Below, piece by piece: positions 1-10,553 of a stretch of DNA of 64,000 nucleotides (within the stretch, counting starts at the first letter, position 1; every line of letters begins with the position of its first letter). The stretch is from Heliocybe sulcata (lineage: Eukaryota > Basidiomycota > Agaricomycetes > Gloeophyllales > Gloeophyllaceae): NCBI GenBank assembly GCA_004369045.1, contig ML213539.1:88091-152090 (forward strand). The letters are read 5' to 3'. The notes under the pieces were generated by a model. The model had not been told where the DNA came from, searched no databases, and saw only the letters and a program-made list of their open reading frames with translations. The position numbers and the translations under genes are program-made.

Positions 1-1
1 G

Positions 2-808
2 CACGGCGGCAAGGACCTCGCCGACTTCAATCGCGACTACTTCGACGAGAATGCTGACAAGTACGACGAGATGCCAGGCGCTATCGAGCTCACGACTAAA
101 GTTGCGAACGCGATGCTGAAGAAGTTCAAGTTCGACGAGGACAGTACGGTTGTCATGGACTATGCTTGCGGGACGGGTGAGTTGTCATCGTTGTTGTACT
201 ATTTACAGAAGTCTGAATATGCGGCTCGGTGTGCAGGGCTGATTTCGAGAATCCTGGCACCTCATAGCAAGAAGATTGTCGGCGTCGATATCAGTCAGGG
301 CATGGTGAACCGGTACAATCTGCGTGTATCAAACCAGGGCATCCCTCCTGAAGAGATGCAAGCGGTCCGTCTTGAGTTAAAAGGGGAGGAAGGAGAGCTC
401 GACGGCACCAAGTTCGACGTGATAGTGGTAAGCTCCAAGTTTCATCGTCCGGACGGTCGGACACAGCATCTAACGTAACGTGTCCGTGATCAGTGCTCTA
501 TGGCATACCACCACTTCCCGGACATCGACGACACCACTCGCATCCTCGTCAACTTCCTCAAACCAGGCGGACGCCTAATGGTCGCAGACCTTCTGAAGAA
601 CGAGTCCGGGAGCATGCTCATCCCCGAGAAACACCAGCATGTCTTCGAACGCCACGGCTACGCCCCGGAGGACTTGAGGACGGTCTTCGAGAAGCAAGGC
701 CTCACAAATTTCGAGTGGGAGCAGGTCGCCGAGTTCAAGATGCATGGTATGGACGGGAAGACGCTCCTAGCTGTAGCTACAAAGCCGGCTGTCAGTGCTG
801 CCTTGTAG
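2..808 (+). CDS. SAM-dependent methyltransferase, 5' end cut by window
   Basis: Class I S-adenosylmethionine-dependent methyltransferase of the UbiE/type 11 kind; the substrate cannot be told. Exons are 2-176, 237-427 and 494-808, with 60- and 66-base GT-AG introns. Removing the first intron restores motif I (DYACGTG followed by LISRILAP) and the acidic end of strand beta-2 (KKIVGVDIS). After the second intron the sequence has motif III-like NFLKPGGRLMVADLL and a C-terminal strand (FKMHGMDGKTLLAVATKP). The reading frame is open to base 2, so the start codon lies outside the window. The visible N-terminus (DFNRDYFDENADKYDE) is the usual lead-in of this family, so probably only a few residues are missing. 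No signal peptide or membrane segment is visible, which suggests a soluble cytosolic enzyme. Confidence 0.85.
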
Positions 809-1656
809 CAGTCACTGTCACTGGTGCTTCCACTCTGGATGGGTGGCTATTGGGTATATCGCAGGAGGTGGCGCATATAGGCTCCAGATGTATCAGTATA
901 ATTTGTGATAAATATTTCGCGAGATTTCTGCTTATGGACCCTACTGCAGTGGCAAGCATACTTCTTCCGCACAATCTTATTGTCTTCGTTTTGGCCTCCC
1001 CCGAAGCCTTCCACCGGGCCTAACCGACCACCGCTCTATCATGATACTGTGGGACTACACATGAAATGCGGACAAGCTATGGAAGTGCTGGATACCGGTA
1101 CCGATGTTGCTCTGCAAGCGAACGGATAATGAGAGCCTGCGCAGACGGGCATGGATGGATATATACAGGTACGCAGCTGCCGATATCTACTCAATGCTAT
1201 TAATGCTGAGGGAGAGTAGGATATTTCGCGGGGCATATTGCAATGCTCACTGGCTGATAAAAGAGGCGATGCAGACCTGGACTAGTCGTTATGACGGCTC
1301 GGCAAGGTTGAAGACTGTACAGAACACATACGTTTACCCGTGCAGACTCGATTGTCAATGACTGGAGAGCAATCCTCCCTTCGACGTCGTGCTCTGAGGC
1401 GCACTCGTTGCCGCGTAGCTGTCGGATAACATTCAGAAAGTCGACTCGATTGGGTGATCCGTTTGCATTCGCGTTGGCCGTTAGCTCCCTCATCATGTTA
1501 CCGGTGTGTTCTTACATAGTCGTCGTCACTGGATGCCACAAGAGTAAATACTAGGCAGTAGAGATATTTAGGTTATGGCCAATGGTAGCAAGAGGTATCT
1601 AGTATGCGGAGTCAGTGAGGATTAGAGGCACCAACGGAAAAGCAGCCAAGGGTTCG
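809..1656. other. Intergenic spacer, no gene seen
   Basis: I see no conserved coding signal on either strand. Short open frames here are broken by stops and lack spliceable partners. Confidence 0.6.
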
Positions 1657-1830
1657 CCCTTGCGTTCGTGACGATAGAAGGGCAGCTGCATAATTGAGTG
1701 AATATATAGTTACAAGTGAAGATATGCAGGTCCCCGTCGCGAAGCTGGTAAGACGTCCTCTAGGGCACTGGTCCCTATGGCGCAGAGTTGTAGTGGCACG
1801 GTCGGGTGTTCGAACCCGGCCAAGGACCGC
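1657..1830 (+). repeat. tRNA-like interspersed repeat, copy 1
   Basis: About 175 bases that recur in inverted orientation at 2031-2202. Shared landmarks in order are CCCTTGCGTTCGTGACG, ATTGAGT, GCAGGTCCCCGTCGCGAAG, TGGTAAGA and CCTCTAGGG. They are followed by a tRNA-like end with an A-box-like GGCGCAGAGTTGTAGTGG and a B-box-like GTGTTCGAACCC inside GGTCGGG...CCCGGCC. The tRNA-like part does not fold as a complete tRNA (no anticodon arm, poor T stem), so it is tRNA-derived rather than a working tRNA. A SINE-type or MITE-type element is likely, but the family is not recognised. Confidence 0.6.
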
Positions 1831-2030
1831 TCCTTTTCTCCAGCAAGCATACTTAGTTCAGTGATCCTTTCGTCTTCGTTTCATGTCATCTCCAAATTCA
1901 TTGTGTATACTGCACTGGACGAGCGAGTGAACAGTGAATCACAATATAGAGAGAACTGATTGTACAGAATCTTTATCTGCCGACACGTCTTTGAGTTTTT
2001 GGCACCAAAAGTGCCGAAGCAAAAGAATCG

Positions 2031-2202
2031 TCCCTGCGACGGGTTCGAACACCCGACCGTGCCACTACAACTACGCGCCATAGGGACCAGACCCCTAGAG
2101 GACATCTTACCAGCTTCGCGACGGGGACCTGCATTTCTTATGGTTTCCATTGTGTATGTACTCAATCATGCACCTGGTCTTTTACCGTCACGAACGCAAG
2201 GG
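2031..2202 (-). repeat. tRNA-like interspersed repeat, copy 2 (inverted)
   Basis: Reverse-complement partner of 1657-1830, about 200 bases away. On the minus strand it has the same order of landmarks, with scattered substitutions (for example GGCGCGTAGTTG against GGCGCAGAGTTG), so it is an old copy. Its closing bases GTCCCT and AGGGAC pair better than those of copy 1. The two copies form a long inverted repeat that could fold if transcribed through. Confidence 0.6.
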
Positions 2203-2412
2203 TTGTCGATAGACCCTATCTGGCTGGTTTCGCGCTGGTGCTTCTATGGCATGGGCATCAAGTTTCGCCTATGATTTTTACCGACCCCGAAGTCCTACGT
2301 GCCTCTTGCTATCAATGCCATAAACAGGGTCTTTGCCCGTAGTGAGTGGCATTGACGCGAAACGCGAAACCGTCACGTGCTCCTGCATCCGTGGAAAGAA
2401 GGCACAAGCTTG

Positions 2413-3281
2413 GTGGGTGCGCACAGGACCCCCGATAATAGGTATCGATGCCTGATCGCGGTCCGGACAAAAAATCGGTCGCCCAGACGCAAATGCCTGA
2501 TTTTATCCGGACAAAACGGCCGAAAACTGCTTGAACGCCTGTTTCATTGTCCGGACAAATCGTGGCCATAATATAATGGCCTGATGCGCAGTCCGGACAA
2601 AGGCTTGTTGGTGCAGTCGGCAGGCGTATTGTTGTTATCGTGTTTGACCCGGTGACGCAAGGTTCGAATCTCACGTAGTGCATTTCTTTTTGTTGTTGGT
2701 GTCCCATTCAGATTTCTTTTCTATTTCATTCTTGAGTACTACGAGTCAGCTTATTATATAGTATGCTAAATTGATAATATTGACAATCAAAGTAGTCATA
2801 TACAATATGAAAACAAGCTAGCAATAGCGCTGGGTAGCGTGCTTTCTGTGTATTCATGGACATCCGAACGTGTAGCTCACAAGTCCTAGCAGCCGTCACT
2901 GAGTTGGAGAAGTTACGCGCCCGCTATCGATGAGCTGGGAACAAGGGTGGGGATGGTGGGCACGAGTAGCAGGATGGTTACCTAACGAGTGTATGTTTGA
3001 TTATGGGCATATAAACCCGTTGCATCGCTCAGAGAACGCTAGAAATCACTTTTATAGACGATTTATAGCTTTTGAAACGCCTGATCCGAGAATCCGGACG
3101 GAAAACTGGGCTGAGGCCTAAGCCCGAAGTCCGGACAAATGGCCTCAAAATCTCGGACCCCTGATCTAATCCGGACAAAAACAGCCGATTTTTGGAAAAT
3201 TTATCCGGACAAAATTCCAAAATTTTGGAAATCCGGGATCAGGCATCGATACCTATTATCGGGGGTCCTGTGCGCACCCAC
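2413..3281. mobile_element. Non-autonomous DNA transposon with perfect 45-bp TIRs
   Basis: Bases 2413-2457 and 3237-3281 are perfect 45-base inverted repeats beginning GTGGGTGCGCACAGGACCCC. Next to them lie seven copies of TCCGGACAAA, four near the left end (2462, 2506, 2550, 2592) and three near the right (3130, 3170, 3204), spaced about 34-44 bases. This is the pattern of subterminal transposase-binding repeats. No transposase frame fits inside the 869 bases, so the element must be mobilised in trans. The flanks CAAGCTTG and AATGCTTC could be a decayed 8-base target duplication (five of eight match), which would suit a hAT-like element, but this is weak. The perfect repeats suggest recent movement. 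Confidence 0.8.
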
Positions 3282-3866
3282 AATGCTTCGCAAACTAGCC
3301 GTACCGGTGACCGAGCCCTGGCGACTCTCACAGGACACCCCGTCTACCTCCGCATCATGGCTATGTATGTATTGGCATAGGCTCATTCAGGCCGGCGTGA
3401 GAGGACTTGACAGCATAGCTTCTTCATATGATGATTCCGGACTGTTCTCTTTTCCCCGAGGCTCTGTCCAGCCAGAGGTCACCTGACGTCTGGCACTTTA
3501 AACGGGCCATGAAGAAGGTATGAATTCCATATCTACGTGTCTATCATGCACTGACCTGCTCAGCAGACGCTGGCATACGGCCGACATCTGCCTTATGAGA
3601 AATATCTATTATGGGATACATGGCCTCGACGATTTCCCGCTGCAACATTACGACTTTCCCAAGTCAGCCAAGTACCGGAGACTCGCCCATGGGCTCTCCG
3701 GGCCGCATCCATCTGACCTGCTCCTGGGCCCGTTACGTCTAATACGGGGGTATACTCCTTCCGAACTCAAACGCTGGAAGACCCGACCTGGATACTCAAT
3801 ACTCAACACCTGTCTCCGACTGGCACGGTTTCGCACAAGGTCAAGAGAGACCGAGGTGCTACACCG
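3282..3866. other. Spacer upstream of cerato-platanin 1
   Basis: No gene is seen between the transposon end and the core promoter of the next gene. A long open frame runs from about 3520 into the cerato-platanin gene in the same frame, but it has no family similarity and crosses the TATA box, so it is treated as non-coding. Confidence 0.6.
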
Positions 3867-3873
3867 TATAAAA
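3867..3873 (+). promoter_or_regulatory. TATA box of cerato-platanin 1
   Basis: TATAAAA lies 94 bases before the ATG at 3961, in the context CACCGTATAAAACG. A strong TATA element fits a highly expressed secreted protein. The other two cerato-platanin genes have one at a similar distance. Confidence 0.65.
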
Positions 3874-3960
3874 CGTCTGCCTCCAGCAGGAGCAACTACC
3901 AAGCAAGCACCACAAGCTTTCACACCAACACATTCATCCCTAACCAACCAAACGACCATC

Positions 3961-4380
3961 ATGCAATTCCTACTTGCCTTGATCTCCCTCGCCGCTGCCG
4001 TTATGCCCTTCGCCCAGGCTGACACGGTCTCTTACGACACGACGTACGACAACTCCGGCCAATCCCTCTCGACCGTCGCCTGTTCCGACGGACCCAACGG
4101 CCTCATGTCCAAGGGTTACACCACCTTTGGATCACTGCCGGATTTCCCCTACATAGGCGGAGCCGCCGCCGTTGCATCCTGGGACTCCCCCAACTGCGGG
4201 ACGTGCTGGCAGCTCACATACAACGGCAAGTCGATCAACGTGCTGGCGGTCGACCACGCCGATAGTGGGTTCAACATTGCGGAGGAGGCGATGAACGACT
4301 TGACCGATGGTCAAGCCGTCTTCTTGGGAAGGATCGACGCTGTTGCTACGCAGGTCGATGCCTCTCAGTGTGGCCTGTGA
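3961..4380 (+). CDS. Cerato-platanin family protein 1
   Basis: Small secreted cerato-platanin of 139 residues in a single exon. Residues 1-20 form a signal peptide (MQFLLALISLAAAVMPFAQA). The mature domain starts DTVSYDTTYDN and has the family landmarks VACSDG, FPYIGG, NCGTCWQLTY and the terminal QCGL, giving the four conserved cysteines. Family members are abundant extracellular or wall-associated proteins that bind chitin oligomers, loosen polysaccharides and can elicit plant defences. The length is standard. It resembles copy 3 at 33470 (shared VDASQCGL end and EEAMNDLTDGQA) more than copy 2 at 31032. Confidence 0.95.
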   Translation: MQFLLALISLAAAVMPFAQADTVSYDTTYDNSGQSLSTVACSDGPNGLMSKGYTTFGSLPDFPYIGGAAAVASWDSPNCGTCWQLTYNGKSINVLAVDHADSGFNIAEEAMNDLTDGQAVFLGRIDAVATQVDASQCGL

Positions 4381-4677
4381 ACAGACAATCGTGAGTGAAC
4401 GCAGTAAATCTCCAAGTCAGCGTGATTGACGAGCGATTCAATTCGTAGAGGCAAATGGGCACTCTTCGTAATAATGGGCTTGATTAGCTAGGAACGGACT
4501 TCTCATGGACATTCTTGTATCTGCACGGACATGTTGTATCAGCACTGTAACGAGTTTGGGATGTTATGTGTCATGACACTGACGGTTATGAGAAATGTAT
4601 GGCGCTTGTAACGAGATCCGGTCAATATTGCGACATGCCCGTCTCCACCTGTCTCTCTCTCTCTGTCACCCTAAGGG

Positions 4678-7192
4678 TCAGATATTGCCATTGCCCCATG
4701 CTGCGGAGCCATGAGTCACACTGACAACTGGATAGAATAGATGCCTACCCGAAGCAAGTAAAAGGTACCACGTCCTGCTAGCTCCTTGGTCGAGCCACTC
4801 AGTCTTGAAGTTGTGGCTCGCGAAGAACTCCCAGGCCCTCTGAGGATCGACCAAGGCATAATTGGCGTATAGTATACCTCTCCAGCCGCCCTCCACCTTG
4901 TCAACTCGGCCTCCGGAGAAGTGGCGCGACCACTCCTCCTGCACGAATTTACCGGAGCGAATATACGGCGAGACGGGCGAGATAGGTATCATATGGATCC
5001 CTTGGATGAAGTGAGTCTCTGACCCAAAGTACGTCGCATGGTCGCATTTATTTTCGAACAGCTAAATGCAGTATTTCACTTCAGATTACGACTTGTATAT
5101 ATAGATAGGGACATACTATTCCAGTAACCTTGTTCTTGATAAACCTTGGTGGCTGATTGACGTTGGAGTTCTCCATCAAGAAATAATTTTGGAAGACTCG
5201 TCGTTGGATCGCCAGCATGAGACTACCTCGGGCTTCTGTCGCTTTGTCGCCTGCTACCGAGCCCCACAGCTTCAGTGCGTATGAGAAATAAGCGTCTTCC
5301 GACGTAGATTCCTGGTCTTTGCCGTCAGCGGACTCGAACAGTCCCTTGGCCCAGCTGTGGCCGTGGAACCAATCGAAGGCTCGAGAGACAGGGAAATGGA
5401 CATCTTGCTCGCTCGGGTTCGCGGCCTGATATTATCAGCTTTACTACAGCGCCGGATCAGGACATGGCGATACCCACATCACGGACAAGGTTGTTCACAA
5501 AGTCGCGATGCAAGTCCAGCCAGGTGGTTGTGTTATGTAGCTCTTTGTCTAGACGAGCCACAACAGCGGCTGCATGGACGAAGTAGCCGTAATGAAAATG
5601 ATGGTCGTCTGCCAAGCGAGTCATTTAAGTTACGTACGAGCCAATCTTCCAAGAAATACGTACTATAACAGCCATTGCCAAAATCGCTCATCAAGTCTCT
5701 TGTCTTATATATAGCCGTCGTCACAAGCCCCTTCCAAATACCTGGCCCGAATTCGCTCAGCCAAATTACTCCAGGCAGGAAGATGGCGAAGGACTGTACC
5801 ATCGTAGGCAAGAGGATACTGCTGCCTATTTTCGACAAATCGAGCGAGCGCCTCCCTTACTTTTTCCAGAAGCGCACCTGCGAGCTCTCTGTCCTGTAAA
5901 GCGTCCCATGCAGCCCAGACCAAACAGGCGAACTTGTCAACTGCCTTGCCGCTGAAATACATGCTATCCAGATCGCTCTGCTGTGACGCGTCTTGCATGG
6001 ACTCTTCTATGGCTGCACGGCGTATAATCTCCTTCGCGCTCTCGCTGAGACCGCCGGATCCAGGATCAAAAGTCGCGCTGGTTGGAGAGAACCCAAGGGC
6101 AGAAGGGAGATCCGTCTCCGACATAACCCAGCGATCCGATACGACAGCCGTCATGAAACCTTTCGTGGTTGACTGCAAGCCCAACCGGGACTGAACTCGG
6201 GAAGCGGTATGTCTGTCGAAGGACTGGATGTGGTGAGGAAGCGCATACATGAGCAAGGGAGCAGAGGAGGATCCCTCTCTGACATAGTTAAAGGAGTAGG
6301 TGCCGATACTGCCGTCCACCGACCCTGCGATTGCCATAGCTGTGGGCCAACCTCCGGTGCAAGCATCGATGACCGCTTCAAGCTGCGGAGTTTCTTCAGG
6401 AACTTTGGCCAATTGTATGGCACCAGTGAAACGATTCGATGCTTGGATACGAGAATTATTCGATATCTTCAACGTGAAGCCTTGCCCATCGAAGCTGTGA
6501 GCATACAACAACCACGTCTTCCCGTCCTCCAGCAGTATCCGCCACTTCCCAACACCAGGTGTAGCGTGCTTCTCCTGCCGCACCTTGCGGAAGAACACGG
6601 CGGACTCGAATTGCGGGGTGAGATCAGCGTATATCCCCGTGATGAATCCACAGCCCTGCAGAAGAGGGAATGTGATGCGTCGTCCGTGATCGCCGGGACC
6701 AAGGTGCAGCCTGAAATTTACAGAGAACTGAGTTGGGGAGTCCAAGGACATGTAGGACAGCGCCGGAGTGAACTCCGCGGCAGAGAAGGTCATCGACTGG
6801 ATTCCAATGGGGTTTATGTAGTATTGGGCCGGGTCGGAGGAGGGATCAGGTCCATACGCCTGTAGCCTCAGTCGGATCGCAGTCCCTCAAGTACTATTGC
6901 TAGTGACCGTGCACACCTTCTGATTTCGATCGACATGAGAGACGCTCAAACCCCAGCTGCGTAGGACTCCCGAGTCTCCTCTGCTCCACCAGACACTGTA
7001 CGGATGAAGCCATACTCCTTGGCTTTGCGAACCTAGGAACAGATTCGCATAGAATTTATTGGTTTGGAGAGGTGTCTTATCGCTCACTTTCAACGACTTG
7101 GGCCGGACGGGGTGGTTGGTGTATACATCGAACAAAGGCACGCCTGTCGAGATGGGAGTGAAGATGTCCTCAACCACGTCCATTCCAGGCAT
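4678..7192 (-). CDS. GH81 endo-1,3-beta-glucanase
   Basis: Glycoside hydrolase family 81 endo-beta-1,3-glucanase, which cleaves wall 1,3-beta-glucan during cell separation or remodelling. Minus-strand exons are 7192-6917, 6859-5800, 5741-5664, 5608-5478, 5425-5117 and 5061-4678, joined by 52-58-base introns with agreeing phases. Family marks are QTNKFYANLFLG near the N-terminus, PAQYYINPIGIQS, DFGNGC followed across an intron by YNDHHFHYGYF (the region of the catalytic Asp), AFDWFHGHSWAKGLFES and the acidic ESTSEDAYF (nucleophile region). The model gives about 745 residues, normal for the family. The start is uncertain: the frame stays open upstream without an ATG, and TTCAGCAG at about 7212-7220 looks like a 3' splice site, so an extra 5' exon with a signal peptide is possible. 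Confidence 0.85.
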
Positions 7193-7234
7193 AAATTCGT
7201 GTAAAAGGCTGCTGAACAAGACGAGCAGCGACAA

Positions 7235-10200
7235 ATGGAAGTCAGTACTTCCCCCCGGCAGCGTAGTACAGTTCGAACGCTGAGCCAGAGACTTCGAGCT
7301 AATACGACGCAGTCCCAGTCGAGGTTCGCGACGAGCGGCAGGATGCTTTACGCATATACCCTAGTGCCTCCAGCCAAAGTGAGCCTTGGGCAGCGTGTTG
7401 AAGACGCCTGGTCCGGGATGCTCAAAGATGTCGAACAAGTCGAGGAGCGGACAGAGAGGACCGTGGGAACTAAGCGTAGCCGGTAGAATGCAGAATTCAT
7501 TGAGAAGCTGATCATGACTAGGAAGAACGAAGCGGCCATATATTCCTCGGTGCATATCAGAAATACTAGTGCAACTGGTTCTTCCGTGCTGCTTCTCGAG
7601 CTCGTGATGTCTTCAGCGGTGCTGAGATCCTTCCACAATCTTTCTAGATATTTCTGCAGGTTTTACCCGCTGGGTGCATTGCTTGGACGTGAATGGCGGC
7701 GACTTGTCAGTACAGCCTCCTGTCGTACCAGTGTCACTGACACTTTCTCCAAGACCATCTATTATTAAGGTGGTTTCAGATCCTACTGGTGAGCAGCTTC
7801 GGAGTTTTTCTAAAGCAAGAGCTGGCTGACACGGAGCGCAGTAGCCATCTTCGCCACTCAAGGTGGGACAGGAATATCCCATACAGCGGGCCCTGAAAGT
7901 ATCTGAAGCGCAGTCTAGGTCACCCTTGCCTGCCCTCGTCCCTTCCCACGGGAGGCAGGCACATGCTCCCTCCAGCGCAAGGGCCGCACTGCAATTCCCG
8001 GACGGTGTTCTCTTCAGCTCCCGCGAGCGGTCGGAGCTTGTCCAGAAGCCATAAGTGAGAACATAACGGTCGGACCAAGCTGCGCATTTGCCAACCAACT
8101 GCCAAAGTCACTGCAAGACAGTTCCGGAGCCACAGCATTTTCTGTACGGTGACGAGCGTAGGTTCTCTCTGTCCAGCCAAAGGGCTACGAGCCTGGGCAC
8201 TGGCGGTCACCCGAATGAAGCTGAAGCTCCATGCGCTTCGTAACGCGGTGGGCACAGCCGATCTACTAAAACAATTGCGTGTTTTTTTTTCTCTCGATTT
8301 CGGTCTATACGCTTTCTGGCCCATTGCACCCTAAACTTACAGTGCATTTTTCTAGCATGGTTCGCGAACGATCACGACATCTGGGCAGATTGACAGCTTC
8401 TGACGATCCATCTGGTCCTTCGCCCGGTGATAGCTTCTGGATTTATCTCGTCCTCTGCATGAAGGCAGATGCCGGTACGACGTTTTTCCGAACCACTGCG
8501 AACTCCAATGGGGGAATGCGGCCGCAGTACCGATCCATCATTCATGGGTGTCGTGTACTGATGGTGCTCACGAATTGCTGTCCTGTCTTTATCTTCTCAA
8601 AAAACGACATCTGGGGTAACATGCGGAATGCGGCTTTATTGTTTCCCGACTCTTCTCTGCTGTGTGGCTCGCTGCCGATATCTACCGCTTTACGGGGAAG
8701 CAGCTCCGACATATGACCCTCTGTGGCATAATCAAGCCCGGTTGTCTCCGATCAATGATGCGACTGTGGCACTCCAAGTCAGCAGCTTACATGCCTGTAC
8801 CTCCTATCGACACTACCACCGCAGAAATGAGCCGTTATCTCGAATAACCCCAGCCCTTCTTCCGACCCAGAAGGACGGCACGCTCTCATGATCTCATGAG
8901 GCAGTCAGCGCTGCCGGAACGCTGCATAGTCGGCCCTCCGCTCTCATTTATTTGAGCTGAAATCAACGTCAAGCCGCCCCTTACGGCGTTTTCAGCTCCT
9001 GGCCTATGTTCCTGCACTTTTCCAAAGGCACTTGGAACTCTATGCCGCGAGATATAAAATAATCAAAAACAACCGCTGGCTAGCCTTATTCAGATCGAGC
9101 AAAGCGAGCACGTTCTGGCTTAGCAACGGTCACCGTCCACGCCACGTGCAGCGTGGTCTCGGAAGGATATTCGGGAAGTGTAAGGGAGTCAAACAATTAA
9201 AGGAGCCCCTATCTTTACCCATTGGCCGCCAACTAGCCACCGACTGTGATTGGTCTCCAGGCCTGCACGGACTTTGCGTGGGGCTCCCCATCTGAGATCG
9301 GTCTGGAAGCGGGACATTCGATTGCAACGCCACAGCCACAGCCCGACGGCGCAGTTGAGTTGATTATTTTATTTTATTTGGCTACAGTTTTCTCGAGTAT
9401 TGCGGACGCCGATCATTACTCAAACCAGCCACTAAATATCCCTAATTCTTGGAGCTGTTTCCCACTCACGAGATCTTCTTTCTCCGTGTTTGCGGCCCTC
9501 GTCACCAGCTCGCTTGCAGTCTCTTTGCAATGACAACGGTTATCGCGTCTAGCCTAGTTCGCAACTGCCATCACAAATGTCTTACCCACAACCCAAAGTC
9601 CTTCATGCATTTGATGAGCGCCCACAGGCGAAGGTCCTGTATTCCATTGCCAGCTACCGGCAATCTAATTCTTTCGGGGTCAGTCGCAAAACGAACCTGA
9701 TCGGGGCGGCCTGATTATACGCATCAGGTGTCAGCGCATGCCAATCCACGTAGAACCCAAGTTCCTGTTATGGCGCATAACGTGGCACGGACCTTACTCT
9801 GTCGAAACAACGTGGCCCAATGTGGCTGCTGCCCGTTAATTGAGCTGTGGCATGGGGCAGTGACCCTAGCGTGGCCTGTCCTGAATATTCCCTCCCCTGA
9901 CGAACAGAATTGAATAGATGACGATTTCCCGGGCCTGCCACGCGCGAGCGACGACATAGGAGCCCAAGGGCCTGGCCCTGATAACAGTAAGTACTATAGT
10001 TGGGAATAATTAAAGCAGTGATCATCTCGAACAATAGTCTTCGGTCACTATGAGAAGAAAATCCCGGAAAAGCTGGCTGTCGTGTGGATATTTGCCGTAG
10101 GCCGACCACAGCACGTTGGCAAGTCGGTTATCGAAAGAATAGATGCCGGGCCGTCCTGGCGTTCGGTATAGAGAAGCAAAGAGAAGCCCGGCTGATAAAT

Positions 10201-10553
10201 CTTAGACCCCGGCGGAGGTCGCGCAAAGCCATATTCGGGGCAATCTCGATTACGATCGAGGTCGGGTAATTTGGATCGGGGCCATCTGATGCCCTAAAAT
10301 CACCGGCCGATAGTGTCTTTAGTTACCGAGCGCCTGCGCGACAATAGCTGGGCCCCAAATCTACCGCGCTTTCCGCCACTCAGGAATTCGGGAAGTTTGC
10401 CACAAATCTCCAAATATAAGTCGCCTCTCGCACGATGCTGGAGGGATTTAAACTCCACCCCATAAGCGTATATATCCCATCCCCCGCCGTTCACGTCTTA
10501 CCTTGCGTCCCCCGACGTACCCATACCTCCGCTCCCATTACTTGACACGAACA
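7235..10553. other. 3.3-kb region without a secure gene
   Basis: No family was recognised. On the minus strand at 7613-8095 an open frame of about 160 codons is rich in cysteine (for example CACLPW, ARCMGYSC, GYCAPC) but has no ATG of its own. A short hydrophobic start (MLWLRNCLAVTLAV) lies just upstream in another frame. I could not join the two with an intron of acceptable size, so a decayed cysteine-rich secreted protein or an unmodelled 5' part of the GH81 gene are both possible. From about 8330 to 10300 nothing coding is seen. The last 250 bases are the presumed promoter of the HMG-box gene. Confidence 0.4.

Noticed and set aside
1772-1830. Possible functional tRNA gene
   Set aside because: Only about 57-59 bases between the closing stems, no anticodon arm, and an inverted degenerate copy nearby; treated as a repeat.
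2610-2680. Possible tRNA with B-box GGTTCGAATCTC
   Set aside because: T stem and acceptor stem do not pair, and it lies inside the transposon interior.
3520-3960. Long open frame joined in frame to cerato-platanin 1, suggesting an N-terminal extension of 147 residues
   Set aside because: It crosses the TATA box, has no family similarity, and the internal ATG at 3961 starts a perfect signal peptide.
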